Origin: Chryseobacterium edaphi
Lineage (GTDB): Bacteria > Bacteroidota > Bacteroidia > Flavobacteriales > Weeksellaceae
Length of the DNA stretch: 64,000 nucleotides
Direction: 5' to 3'
Assembly: GCF_025628985.1 (NCBI RefSeq)
Contig: NZ_JAOTEM010000005.1
Location: 1 to 64,000, forward strand
Part shown: piece by piece, positions 8,845-19,900 of the stretch
How positions within the stretch are numbered: position 1 is the stretch's first letter
How the letters are laid out: every line of letters begins with the position of its first letter
Notes under the pieces: generated by a model
Database searches by the model: none
What the model was told of the DNA's origin: nothing
The model's input: only the letters and a program-made list of their open reading frames with translations
Program-made: the position numbers and the translations under genes

Positions 8845-10634
8845 ATGGCAGGAGGAAAAATTACGAGAATAGCTATTAAAAAATCTGAAACAGATGTTGA
8901 TGGTAATTTTGACGGATTTTACAAAGGACTCACGATGACTGCAGGTGATAATAATGGGTTTAAAGCAAAAACCACTAATCACGGAAACCCTAAAAAAGAA
9001 CCCAAAGCAGGAAAATATTTCGTGAAAGGATGGTGGACGAATCATAAAGATGAACCAATTAAAAGAGCTGTATATGGTCAGCTATTACGCTTTCATATAG
9101 AAATGGATAAGATGTATGCAAAACCAGGAGGTAGTTTACTTTGCTATGTTTGACAGTGATATGCATACTTTTGGAAATGATGTAGTAAAAGCAGATGACC
9201 CAATTCCCCTAATCCACTCAACTACCAAAAAGCCCTACACTTGGGAAAAAGTAAATAATGAGAATAAAGTAATCATTCATTTTTCTACTGATGAAACTCT
9301 TGAAAGATGGACTCAGTGGTTAGATCAGGACAAAATTTTTGAACTTTATTTTCGCTGTTCTTATGTAAACAAAGGAGCAATCGAGCATGTAGAGCTCCCA
9401 TACAATTTTCATGATTATCTGAATTTAGGTTCTATTGTAATAGACCGTTTCAAAATGCCAGGATTGAAGCCGGACGGGTCGGACATTGCAGATGATATGA
9501 CCTATGGAACAGGTCATCCTCATAAAAAGCTCATATATTCGGCAGATAGATTGTCAAAATATAAAGAAGAGTATAGTACTTTTGGTTTTGATTTTTCTAA
9601 ACACGCCCTTTTTGCAGATGCAGAAGATGACATTCTCATGGAACCTGAGGAAATAGAGGAAGTAGTAATAATTAATAAAAAACAGGAAGATTACAAATTA
9701 GAAGCAGATAATACAGTTGTCTACAGACCTCAATTTCCCACTCCGACAGAAGAAAGAAATGGATTAAGAAAAGTGAGAAACAAAAATGTGAAAGCTATTT
9801 ATACTAAAGAACAATGCTATAGTACAAAGTATGGGATTATTTCTACAGGGTTAGATGTAAGGATTTTTGATAACCTTTCTAATGAAAAATTGTTTTGGGA
9901 TTTTGAAAATACTGCAGAGTTCTATTTTGCAAGAGGAGAATTGCAAGAAAATTTGGAAAGAATGATTGCTAAATTTAAGAGAAATCAAGGGGGGAATATA
10001 TGAAGATGAAGTCCTTACACGAAACATAAAAGATCATCCCGAAACTATTGCGTATTGCCAACAAGTGGAAGATTATATTGCGGAACAATTAAAAACAAAA
10101 TTGGCAAAATTAGAAGAGGTTGAAGATAATGATCCATATTTTGAAAAGAAAGAAGGAAAAGAAAGTTTTTTTTCTAATTCAAAAGGAAAAAGGGAAGCCA
10201 AAAGAAAAAAATTTACCAAACCAATGTATTCTTATGGAAATCCAATAGAAGCTACAAAAGGTTTAACCATAGCCACTAATGATATTTGGTCGGCAGAAGT
10301 TATTTTGAAAGAAGTAAAATTTAGCGGGGATGATTATACAGGAAAATATGAGGTGACACTTTGGGATCATTTTGGATTAGATTTACCTGATATGGAGAAA
10401 AAATTTAATATCATTCCAAGTATAGGAGAAGTGTTTGTATGTTGGTTCATTTTGCAGCATCTGAGAGGTTATAAACCTTTTATTACCAAAATTACCTTTA
10501 CAAGAGAGTTTATGGGAAATCTACAAAAGGGGATGACAGAGTTAGATGCAGAACGTGAAAAAGAGAGAAAAGAAAAAGCAAGAGAATTAAATGAACAAAT
10601 ACAGATTGATATTTGGACAAGTCCTAAATTTTAA
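8845..10634 (+). pseudogene. DUF3289-type putative T6SS effector, broken by two +1 frameshifts
   Basis: Three overlapping frames (8845-9153, 9116-10003, 9966-10634) read as one protein of about 595 aa if one extra base is removed near 9126-9132 (GGAGG) and one from the G6 run at 9989-9994. The last ~130 residues (LWDHFGLDLPDME, CWFILQHLRGYKPFIT) match the DUF3289 family, found near T6SS genes in other bacteria. The middle is an unrecognised beta-rich region. It follows the displaced vgrG stump, and a lipoprotein gene starts 3 nt later. The frameshifts could be genuine inactivation, phase variation or sequencing error. DUF3289 activity is unknown to me. Confidence 0.7.
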
Positions 10635-10637
10635 CAA

Positions 10638-11057
10638 ATGAAAAAAATAATAGTTTTGCTCATAATGTGTTTTTTTCTAATTTCTTGTAAAGAAAAAAAA
10701 ACCGAATTTATACAATCCAAAGTTAGATCTAATCTGTTTTTGATCAAGTTTTCATCTCAAAGGGACTCTTTACTAAAATCAGATATTAAGAATTTCTTAT
10801 TAAAGAATTTTAATGATGTCTATAAGAACGATTACAATATATTTTTATATAAATATACATCTGATACAAAATATTTTATTAACCATGACGAAGATCCAGG
10901 AGGATTTAGCAGTGAAGAAATTTCAATGTATGAGGAGGACTATATTGCAGGATTTTATACCTCAAAATGCAAAAAAGATTCCACAAAAAGAGTGGGAGTT
11001 TTTAGTTTTTATAAAACATATTCTAAGCCAGATACAATTATAAACGGATGTAAATAG
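10638..11057 (+). CDS. Lipoprotein, candidate immunity to the DUF3289 protein
   Basis: 139 aa with a classic signal and lipobox (MCFFLISC, Cys at residue 17), followed by a charged linker. The remainder is unrecognised. It begins 3 nt after the DUF3289 stop, so it is co-translated with it. A decayed second copy of its first ~30 codons lies at 11325-11417, again preceded by a DUF3289 tail. This shows that effector end and immunity start were duplicated together. Confidence 0.6.
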   Translation: MKKIIVLLIMCFFLISCKEKKTEFIQSKVRSNLFLIKFSSQRDSLLKSDIKNFLLKNFNDVYKNDYNIFLYKYTSDTKYFINHDEDPGGFSSEEISMYEEDYIAGFYTSKCKKDSTKRVGVFSFYKTYSKPDTIINGCK

Positions 11058-11060
11058 AAG

Positions 11061-11417
11061 TGGATCATTTCGGATTAGATTTACCCGATATGGAGAAAAA
11101 ATTTAATATCATTCCAAGTGTAGGAGAAGTTTTTGTATGTTGGTTTATTTTACAGCATTTGCGGGGATATAAACAAAATTACCTTTACAAGAGAGTTTAA
11201 GGGAAATCTACAAAAGGGAATGACAGAGTTAGATGCAGAACGTGAAAAAGAGTAAAAAGAAAAAGCAAGAGAATTAAATGAACAAATACAAATTGATATT
11301 TGGATAAGTCCTAAATTTTAACAAATGAAAAAAATAATAGTTCTGCTCATAATGTGTTTTTTTTAATTTCTTGTAAAGAAAAAAAATAGAGTTTATAGAA
11401 TCTAAAGTTAAGATCAG
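11061..11417 (+). pseudogene. Decayed second copy of DUF3289 3' end plus lipoprotein 5' end
   Basis: This stretch repeats about 10,362-10,735 at high identity. It has an 11-nt deletion in the KPFIT region, a nonsense change (...GAAAAAGAGTAA) and a 1-nt loss in the lipoprotein signal peptide. It is a direct repeat about 700 nt downstream and cannot encode either protein. The junction at 11061 abuts the lipoprotein stop. It is best explained as the remnant of an older allele of the same effector-immunity cassette. The rest of the spacer to 11453 is unremarkable AT-rich DNA. Confidence 0.85.
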
Positions 11418-11453
11418 AAAAAAATTAGTGAGAAGTAGAAGAGCAAAGAAAAT

Positions 11454-12530
11454 ATGAATATCAGCATATCCACATATCAGGTAAAAAAAGGAGATACCCT
11501 TGAATCTGTTTCAGAGAAATTAGGCATTTCTGCGGAAGCATTGAAACGTTATCACAATACGTATTGCGATTTAAAAAATCTCATTGGGCATAATCTTAAT
11601 GGGATTCACGAAATTTTAATTCCTCCTGCCGAAAAAATTGCGGAGATCAAAGAAAGCCAAAAAGAATTATCACAAACCCAAAATCTCCCCTCAGTTTACC
11701 TGACTACAAAATTCTATGCTTCAAACTATGAAGTTACTGAACGATTTGAACAAGATGACAGAGAAAATTTTGAAGTTAACTACTCAATTTCTGTTCAGCT
11801 TCGTGAAAATATGGACAAAGGATTTGTAGCAGAGTTAAAAAACTCCGGTTTCAGGAAAAATAATCAAGATTCTGATGATAAAATAAGTTTGCTCTCGCTT
11901 GCCTGTATGGAGAGCATATTCCCTATTTCGTTTTTAATTCCTGCACAGGGAAAAATAAAAGGATTTTATGATCATAAATCAATAATCAAAAAATTTGAAA
12001 GCAAGAGAACTGATTTGGAAGACTTTTTTGTTGGAGAAGTGGCTACATCTTATTTTAATAAATTTCATGCCTCCCTTACAAATGAAACATTTTTATTAAA
12101 AAGATTTTCTGCCACCTTATTATATCAGGTCTTATTCCCGGAAATGGATTGGTTTCGCAGAAAAAAAGAATGGAAAGAGAATTTTTATTTTATCTCAAAC
12201 TCATTTCCTCTAAAGTGTAAATTTGAGATTGAATATAATCACGATAATCCGGATGTAGTTGAAACAATCATTCATGGAAATAGTATTGATGATTGCAGCC
12301 TTCAGGAGCTCATTAAAGGTTATAGATTTGAAGAAATGAGGGAAGAAAAGGTATCAGGAAAAATTCAGATCAAGTACACTACAGATAAGATAACCAAACA
12401 GCTTTTGGGTGCAGATGCCGAAGTCACTTTATGGTACGAAGACGAAATATACAGTAAACATATATTGACATTTGTAGAAAAAAAGAAAGAGAAAGAATTT
12501 AAAAAATTCAGTACTTTAGTAGAAGAATAA
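11454..12530 (+). CDS. LysM-domain protein of the T6SS locus
   Basis: 358 aa. Residues about 7-60 form a LysM module (YQVKKGDTLESVSEKLGIS ... ILIPP) with an extra RYHNTYCDLKNLIGH insertion shared with the next gene. The remaining ~290 residues are unrecognised and mostly alpha/beta by composition. No signal peptide, so the LysM is either exported through the T6SS or used as a structural module rather than for housekeeping wall binding. It is 11 nt upstream of the LysM-DUF4280 gene, forming a two-gene unit ahead of the modular hydrolases. Role could be adaptor, loading factor or spike accessory. Confidence 0.6.
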   Translation: MNISISTYQVKKGDTLESVSEKLGISAEALKRYHNTYCDLKNLIGHNLNGIHEILIPPAEKIAEIKESQKELSQTQNLPSVYLTTKFYASNYEVTERFEQDDRENFEVNYSISVQLRENMDKGFVAELKNSGFRKNNQDSDDKISLLSLACMESIFPISFLIPAQGKIKGFYDHKSIIKKFESKRTDLEDFFVGEVATSYFNKFHASLTNETFLLKRFSATLLYQVLFPEMDWFRRKKEWKENFYFISNSFPLKCKFEIEYNHDNPDVVETIIHGNSIDDCSLQELIKGYRFEEMREEKVSGKIQIKYTTDKITKQLLGADAEVTLWYEDEIYSKHILTFVEKKKEKEFKKFSTLVEE

Positions 12531-12541
12531 AACACATTCTG

Positions 12542-13360
12542 ATGAAAAAATATACCGTACAAAAAGGAGATTCTTTAACCTCCGTTGCACAGCAATTCGG
12601 TGTGAAAGACGGGCAAACCCTCCGTTCATATCATAATATCTATTGCCCATTGGATGATCTGTTGGGACATGAGGTAGTTCCCGGTAAAGAGCTTTTGATT
12701 CCTGAAGACTCTAAATACCTTAAAGAAGACGATGAAGTAACCGATCCTATGAACGGTTATGACGATGAAGCCGAAGAAATAGAAGAATCTTTTGAAGAGA
12801 ATCAGGAAGAAGAATCTCAAGAAGAAGAAAAAAAAGAGGACAAGAAAAAGGAGCAACAATCTGAAAGTGGTTCCAGTGAACATGACGGAAAATATTTCGT
12901 TGTTCAGAAAGGGATGTGCCAATGCAATCAAGGTTTTAAATTTCCCAAATTTAAAGTAACCAGCCACCAAAAACATTACTGGAACGATGCAGATGGAAAA
13001 GCTGATTATCTTGCCGTAACGGAAGACGATACTCAGTTAGATCCTCCTGCACAACCTTTCGGGCAATGCAAACTTAAACCTTCATCAGGAGGATACCTTC
13101 CTTGTGCTTTTGCACCGGTAGGGAAATGGACAAAAACCTATGATAAAGTAAAGGTTATGGACAAAAGCTGTGTTACAGAAGTTTCTGAGTTGATGTGCAG
13201 TACAGGAGGAAAGATTACGATTTTCAAGCATGGTCAGCAGAGTGAGGCCGGGAAAAGTCAAGTGAAGAAAGCTGATGCAAGAGAACAGCATATCTATAAT
13301 CCGATAATTGATTTTGAGGAGTTTCAGGATAGTGCTAATAATGATTATGAATATCAATAA
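12542..13360 (+). CDS. LysM + DUF4280 PAAR-like spike-tip protein
   Basis: 272 aa. LysM at residues about 3-58 (YTVQKGDSLTSVAQQFG), a Glu/Lys-rich linker (about 70-112), then a DUF4280 PAAR-like domain at about 118-250 with conserved Cys positions (GMCQCNQGF, PFGQCK, SCVTEVSELMCSTGGKI). It probably caps VgrG and couples the hydrolase encoded 12 nt downstream. No toxin domain is fused; cargo appears to be encoded separately. Its 3' part is duplicated at 16665-16900, and a 52-nt piece of its middle recurs at 27258-27309. This makes it the recombination anchor for the downstream cassettes. Confidence 0.78.
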   Translation: MKKYTVQKGDSLTSVAQQFGVKDGQTLRSYHNIYCPLDDLLGHEVVPGKELLIPEDSKYLKEDDEVTDPMNGYDDEAEEIEESFEENQEEESQEEEKKEDKKKEQQSESGSSEHDGKYFVVQKGMCQCNQGFKFPKFKVTSHQKHYWNDADGKADYLAVTEDDTQLDPPAQPFGQCKLKPSSGGYLPCAFAPVGKWTKTYDKVKVMDKSCVTEVSELMCSTGGKITIFKHGQQSEAGKSQVKKADAREQHIYNPIIDFEEFQDSANNDYEYQ

Positions 13361-13371
13361 AGATACAAACA

Positions 13372-15611
13372 ATGGCAAAAGGCGTAAAATCAATAAAAGG
13401 AAATGCTTCTCCAAAAGTAGGAGAAACTAATTTCTACGAAGTTACTTCATTCTACCAAGGAACTCATATAGAGAATGAAAATGAGATTAAATGGAAACTT
13501 TTTGTTCAAGAAGGTAATGGAAGTTGGCGAGAATTAAAAGGTCCAAAAAAAACAGGAAAAAAAGTACCTTACTTGCTCCCTGAAAAGTGGATAGGTAGAA
13601 AAATGCTAATTGAAGCTTATATTTACAATACTGAAAAAAAGCACTTTCTGCAATTATAGTGACTCCAATCAGAAACAATATTCCAACTATTGACAAAGTA
13701 GATTTGCTCTATGTTGATGACACCATAGGCAGCACTTTTAGCTTTAGAGAAAAATTAAGAACTAAAGCATATTGTACTAATATGTTTAATAAAGAATTGG
13801 TTTTTACACTTTGGGAAGACGATGCGAAAGGAAGTGGACACAATACTACAAACAAACCCATAGAAACTTTACCACCCAAGAAGATAGATAAAAATGGTGT
13901 TGCAGTTGGAGAATTTGTTCTTACCAAAGCCTTGATGCAAAAAGCAATGCAGGGAGAAGCCGATCCTAAGCAGTTGGAGCTCTATGTGACGGTAGAATAT
14001 TATGTTAAAAAAAAGTATGCAACGGAAAACGTAGAAATCAATAATCCTTTTCCGCAAACTCCAAAGCCACAAACCAAATCAACACCTGCGAAACCCAAAG
14101 CCAAAGGTTCTCCTGCAGAACAGAAACCACCAAGCAAAAAAGAAGAAAAAGGAATAGGCGAAATTTTAGGAGAAAAAATAGGTGAACTTTGGGATTGGTG
14201 GGAAAGCAAAGGAACTGCCACCAAAGAAAAAACACCAACTGTACAGAAGCCTGAAGGGAAAAGCCCTGCTATTGTGAAGGAACAGAATCCAGAGAAAAAA
14301 GATGACACTTGTGTTTGTGAAAAATATGATTTGATTTGGGGAGGACATCCAAACGTAGACTGTGCTTTTAGAAAGAAAGTGGTCGAAATTTGCTTAGATC
14401 TTTGGGGAGAAGAAAATAAAATAAAAATGGCAAATAATCTTATGGCTGTGTTCCGATGGGAAAGTGGAGGAACTTTCAAACCAGATGTTCCTAACCAAGC
14501 TAACTCAGGAGGAACAGGTCTAATACAATTCATGCCAAGTACCGCAAAAAGTTTACTTGGTAAGGAAATTACGATAGAAATTGTTAAGAACTATTTTGGA
14601 AAAAAATATAATAAAAAAACAAAACAAAAAGAAGATTGGTATTTAAAACGAGTGAAAGAATTCGCAGATATGACTGCTGTTGATCAATTAGACTATGTTA
14701 AAAAATATTTTGAACCATTAAGAGGTAAGTCTGTTGAGTTTGTTGATTTTTATCTTCAAGTCTTATTTCCCGCCTCCTCACAAAAGGAAGATCATATTGT
14801 TTTTGCTTCGTCATTAGATAAATTGACCACAAGAACTTCAGAATCGGATAAACTCAGAAACTTAAGAGTAAATGCTTATTCACAAAATAAAGGACTAGAT
14901 AATAATAATGATGGTAAAGTATGGAAATCAGAAATTAAAACAAAAGTACAAGTATACATAACAGAAGGTTTTGCTAATAAGGAAAATAATTTTGAGTGTG
15001 GACAAAATCTGCAAAAAAACACTACATCAGAAGTATCTAAATGCCCTGAAGATTGCTCGCAATGTCTTGATTATGCAGATGTTTGGGAAAACCCAGTAAT
15101 AAGCAATGATAATGGAGGTAAGAATAATAACAGATTTGGATATAATTCAAGCAGAGGTCATAAAGGAATTGATATTTTGTCGGGACCAACTTATAAAGAA
15201 GTACATTCAATTATGTGTGGAGAGGTTGTATCACTAGTAAATTCTTTTAAAACGAATGAGTATCGAAGTTCCAGTTTAGGAAATACTTTAATGATAAAAT
15301 CTAAAACAAAAGATGGAGAAATTGTTTTCATACTTTATTGTCACTTAGATAAAATTTATGTAAAAAAAGGAGATAAAATTAAACACGGACAAAAAGTAGC
15401 TTTATCTGGCTCTACTGGAAACGCTTCTTATTCAGGATTACCTAATGGTGTAAGAGGACACGGAATAGATAAAGCAAATTGGCATTGTCACATTGAAGCA
15501 GCTACAAAAGGAGAAGGATATAATAACTTTTACAGCTTAGGTAGTTATAGAGTGAAAGCAGAAGATTATATGAAAACAAAATTCGACAAAAATGGAAATC
15601 CGATTAAATAA
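13372..15611 (+). CDS. Bifunctional peptidoglycan hydrolase effector (lytic transglycosylase-like + M23), one frameshift
   Basis: Two frames (13372-13659 and 13659-15611) form one protein of about 746 aa if a base is missing in the A7 run at 13634-13640. The intact paralogue at 16903 covers both halves. Order: N-terminal beta-sandwich delivery module, a second sandwich (FTLWEDDAK), a Pro/Lys linker with GSPAEQKPPSKKEE, then a transglycosylase-like domain (RWESGGTF ... GGTGLIQFMPSTA) and a Cys-rich linker (CPEDCSQC). Last is a zinc M23 endopeptidase with HKGIDI and HCHIE ligands. It should cleave both glycan strands and cross-links in the periplasm. A lipoprotein follows at once. As written the delivery module and enzymes are uncoupled, unless slippage or sequence error is involved. 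Confidence 0.8.
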
Positions 15612-15612
15612 A

Positions 15613-16560
15613 ATGTTGTTATTGCTAACCTATTTATTATTAATTTCTTGTAAAGGAGAAGCTCATAATAATAAGATAGAAGTAAAAAAAGAAATAAAAA
15701 AAGAGTTAAATTTTTTCGACAAAAAATATGAGAATAGTCTGTACTCATTAGTTGTTGATGAGTCAAATATTTCTGACCATCCAATAAAATCTCATTTAGA
15801 TTGTAAAGAAGAAGGGTATTTTACCCTCCATTTTGTGCCTAAGACCGAAGAATTAAGATATTTTTGGAAAAAAACCTTTTTGAGAGAATATGATTTTGAT
15901 AATATTGATTTAAAAAAAGACGATGCAAAGATTAGTGATATTATAAAAAACCATACCAATGAATATAGTATTTTTTCATATCAAATAAAAAAAGAATATT
16001 TAGATGCAAATGGAAATTGTACAGTTGAAAGCGTTTATGCGAAAAAGAATACAGTTGCTCAAATATATTATTATAATGCTAGTAATGATGATTGGGAATT
16101 AAAAAAAGAAATGAACTCAGTAACATTACCTCCTTATCTAGATTCAGATTTTTTTGTAACTAATTTGCCAAGATATTTTACATCTCCATCTGCAAATAAT
16201 TCAAAACAAACTAATAAATGGAATGGTACATACAGTTTAAAATTAGATTATGGAAAATTAGATGAAAATTCTGAAATGGCAATTGATTATGACATAGAAA
16301 TTAATAATGATAAATGTACTTTTTCAGGGATAGGCTACAAAACATATTTTACAGATTTATGTAAAATAGAAGAAAAAGGCAATACATTGGTTTTAAAATA
16401 TATAAAATCTACTGACGGAGATGGTTTTTCAGACCACTCAATCCTAGATGTTTTAGGAACAATAAAATTTGAGAATAATAATTTTTTTATTAAAAGCCCT
16501 ATTGTCGCAGATAAAGAGTGGAAATATAATGTAGATATTATGTTAACAAAAACTCAATAA
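15613..16560 (+). CDS. Lipoprotein, immunity candidate for the transglycosylase/M23 effector
   Basis: About 315 aa from the ATG at 15613, which directly follows the effector stop and gives a proper lipoprotein signal (MLLLLTYLLLISC). An in-frame ATG at 15592 would overlap the effector and put charged residues ahead of the signal. It is homologous along its length to the lipoprotein at 19963-20919: both have F[FL]DKKY after the linker, a KTxEhxxFW motif, and a W/Y-NGxY beta-rich second half. Both follow effectors ending in M23, so this family probably neutralises the shared enzyme. Periplasm-facing location fits. Confidence 0.62.
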   Translation: MLLLLTYLLLISCKGEAHNNKIEVKKEIKKELNFFDKKYENSLYSLVVDESNISDHPIKSHLDCKEEGYFTLHFVPKTEELRYFWKKTFLREYDFDNIDLKKDDAKISDIIKNHTNEYSIFSYQIKKEYLDANGNCTVESVYAKKNTVAQIYYYNASNDDWELKKEMNSVTLPPYLDSDFFVTNLPRYFTSPSANNSKQTNKWNGTYSLKLDYGKLDENSEMAIDYDIEINNDKCTFSGIGYKTYFTDLCKIEEKGNTLVLKYIKSTDGDGFSDHSILDVLGTIKFENNNFFIKSPIVADKEWKYNVDIMLTKTQ

Positions 16561-16664
16561 TTAAAAAAAATGTTACAAGTATATAATTTTAAAGTAAAGT
16601 GAACTGTTCAACTCGGGCAGTTTTTCTACTTTAATAATTGGTGTTCAATAAAGTTCACGTTTAG

Positions 16665-16900
16665 CAAAAACCTATGACAAACTAAAGGCTATGGACAAAA
16701 GCTGTGTTACAGAAGTTTCTGAGTTGACGTGCAGTACGGGAGGAAAGATTACGATTTTCAAGCATGGTCAACAGAGTGAGGCCGGGAAAAGTCAAGTGAA
16801 GAAAGCTGATGCAAGGGAACAGCATATTTATAATCCGATAATTGATTTTGAGGAATTTAAAGAAGAAACCAACGATACAGATCAATTATATTATAGTTAA
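16665..16900 (+). pseudogene. Displaced 3' end of a LysM-DUF4280 gene
   Basis: Matches 13,132-13,345 closely (CAAAAACCTATGA... through the FKHGQQSEAGKSQ region) and keeps the frame and a stop at 16898-16900 with a slightly different C-terminus. The first ~200 codons are missing. It stands 2 nt upstream of the second modular hydrolase, just as the full gene stands 12 nt upstream of the first. Preceding DNA (16561-16664) is non-coding spacer. It reads as the scar left when a DUF4280-effector unit was pushed downstream. Confidence 0.85.
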
Positions 16901-16902
16901 TT

Positions 16903-19900
16903 ATGTTTGCATATATTATAGGAAGTCAAAATCCAGTAGTAGGTAAAGCCTTTACCTATGAGATATCCTCTGGTTCGTTGTCTATTTTCGGTGATAGCAC
17001 AAAATATGGATGGTACCTTTTCAAGAAGCAAAAAAACGGAAGTTGGCGAGACATTACAGATAAACCCAAAATGGGAAGGGCTGTCACCTATACTTTCCAC
17101 GAGCCGGTTTTGGGAAATGAATTCGAATTACGTGTTTTTGAAACAAAATCGGGGTCATTTGTAGGAACTGCACCTACAAAAAAACAGATCGCAAAATTAG
17201 ATCTCGTGCCAAGCAGTAGCAAAACAGCTCAAATAGATAAAGTTATTTTACTTAATGGAGGTTCGAAAGATGTCAATAAGGCAAATTATAGGGATATTCT
17301 CCTTGCACAAGCATTTTGTACCGCAATGTTTAATAGGGAATTAATATTTACACTTTGGGAAGATGATGCTAAAAACTCAGGTCATAATAAGAATAATAAA
17401 CCTATTGCTACAAAAACAAAAAAAGTAGACAAAAACGGAACGGCCGTTGTCGAATTTACACTTATCGATGCCTTGATGCGAAAAGCAATGCAAGGAGAAT
17501 CAGATGTAAAGCAATTAGAGTTTTATATTACTGTGGAATATTATGTGCATAAAAAGCATTCAACAAATAATATTAATATAAACAATCCTTTTCCTGCAGA
17601 GCCCCGCGCTCCGCAAATACCGTCTCGCCCTCAAGTATCAACACCTTCTCCACAAGATCCATCAAACCCATATCCACCAACTAGAAGTTCCGAACCGTTA
17701 CCTGTTCCTAAAGTAGAAGGATCACCAGCTGAACAAAAAGCACCAAGTAAAAAAGAAGAACATGGAATTAAAGATGTTGTTACTGAGCATTTAGGAGAAT
17801 TATGGGATTCAGCAGAAATTTTAGGAAAAGCAATAAGAGATCAGTTACCAACGATTTCTACTCCTGAAGGCGTAGGTACTGCATCAGTAAAAAATACTAT
17901 TGTAGAAGCATTGTTAGATGCTTATTTTGCCAAAGAAGAATTTACCAAAGAAACCAACGAAAGTGCTGGTAATTATACTTATAAATTTTTAAAAGATAAT
18001 GCTAGAGTAAATAAAGATGAGATAGCAGGAATCATTAAAGGAAAAATAGAAGGTAGTTTGAGAGCTGAAAAAAAATATGTTAAGTTAAATGATATTAAAA
18101 ATGCTTTGTCTTCATCATATGTTAAAGATTCTACTATCTCTTTTGCGATCTATAAATTAGGAGTAGCATATAAGAAAATAACTAATTCACCATTAGAAGA
18201 CGATGTTTTTGTTGTGGCTCAGACAATGAAGTTGGATGGGAAACAAGTAACAGTAAAAATCAAAGAGAAAGAAGCTTTATTGGTAGGAGATTCTAATAAT
18301 GTTTCTGTTTTAGAAGCTAAAGAGAATGGAAATGAAGTAACCGAACTTAAAGCCATGGTACAAGATGGTATAGCTAAAGTAAAAGTAAAACTGCGTCCAA
18401 AATCTGATGAAGATTTAAAAAAGTGGAAAGAAAAAATACAAGTCGTAAAAGACGGCACTCATACCTACACTTTCGGTGGGAATAATGATACTTCTAACGA
18501 AGCCAAAAAGAAAAGTGTAGCCCAAGTGATAGTAGGCAAAGTAAAGCAACAGCTTGCAAGTAGTAATAAGTTTGCTAAGGCAGAAGATATTGTAACCGCT
18601 TTAAACAAAATACCAAACAAGACATCTTACGGTAAAGACGAACAAATAACCTTTGATGTATATAAAAGTATAACCGAGCAATGGTGGTTAAAAGCTGAAT
18701 GTACTGGCGAGAAAAAACATGAAGGAGAGTTCTTAAGAAAAGAAGGTGCATATTTTACGATTGGTAAGAAATGTGAATGTGAAGCAAGAATTAGAGCATT
18801 TATGCGCGTAATAAGAGTTGCTGAAGGAACAGGCGAATACAGAAAAGGAACAAAAGAAGCAAGAAATCCACAGTTAGGTTATACAACGTGGTTTAGTGGT
18901 GCGGGAAATAATTTTACATTATCAGACGATCACCCTCGAAAAATAAATAGTAATAGTACAAATACCCTAAGGTCGTCAGCAGCTGGAGCATATCAAATTA
19001 TGAGTTGGAAATTTGATGAACTTAATGGATACGAAATAATTTTTAAAGATGATTATTATCAAACAAAAGTCCCAAAAGTATATACTGAAAATACGGATAA
19101 AGCTAAAAAGTACAATGCAAAAGGATTTTCTCAAGTATCACAAGATAAATTGTGTGTTATTATTTTAGAGGCTCTTGGAACAATTGAGGCTTTACTCAAA
19201 AACGATATTAAGGGTGCAATTTCAAAATCAAGTGGTACATGGGTAAGTCTTCCTGGAGCAACAGCGGGACAGCCTACTGCAAAAATGCAAGAAACACTAG
19301 ATTACTACGATGAGTTTTTAAAAGAAGAATTATCTGGCAAAAGCCATTTACATATTAAGCCAGGTTTTTTAAAAGAATTTAACATTACTTGTCAATGTCA
19401 ACAGCAAGAAGAAAGTAATGGTATATGTCCTGATGATTGTTCTCAATGTTTTGACTATGCCGATGTAGTTGCAAATCCAAGATTGAATAATCAAAGTAAC
19501 AATGTTAATAAAAACCGATTTCATAGGGTAAAAAGATATAATAATTCCCACCCTCGAGGATACTACCATACCGGAGTGGATGTATTAGCATCATTAGATA
19601 CAGAATTAAAATCATTATTGTGTGGAGAAATTCTTGAAGCTTATGATACAGGAGGAGATTTGGGTAAAATTGTTACAATTAAATCTAAAGATAGAAACGG
19701 CAATTATGTTTGGATAAGATATTGTCATTTAAATTCAATCTCTGTTACAAAAGGACAAACTATAAAACATGGAAAAAAAATGGGTAAATCAGGAAATACA
19801 GGAAACGCAGTAGACGTATTACCTCAGCATTACCATGTTCATATCGAAGCCTCAACTGATGGGGTTTTTAAGGGAGGGCAAACTCGTATTGATCCAGAAC

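Noticed and set aside
11454..13360. LysM genes as ordinary cell-wall hydrolases
   Set aside because: No signal peptide and no catalytic domain; T6SS context and DUF4280 fusion point to the spike apparatus.
13372..13659. Stand-alone 95-aa protein before the first modular hydrolase
   Set aside because: The intact paralogue at 16903 contains both this segment and the next frame in one chain, so it is a frameshifted N-terminus.
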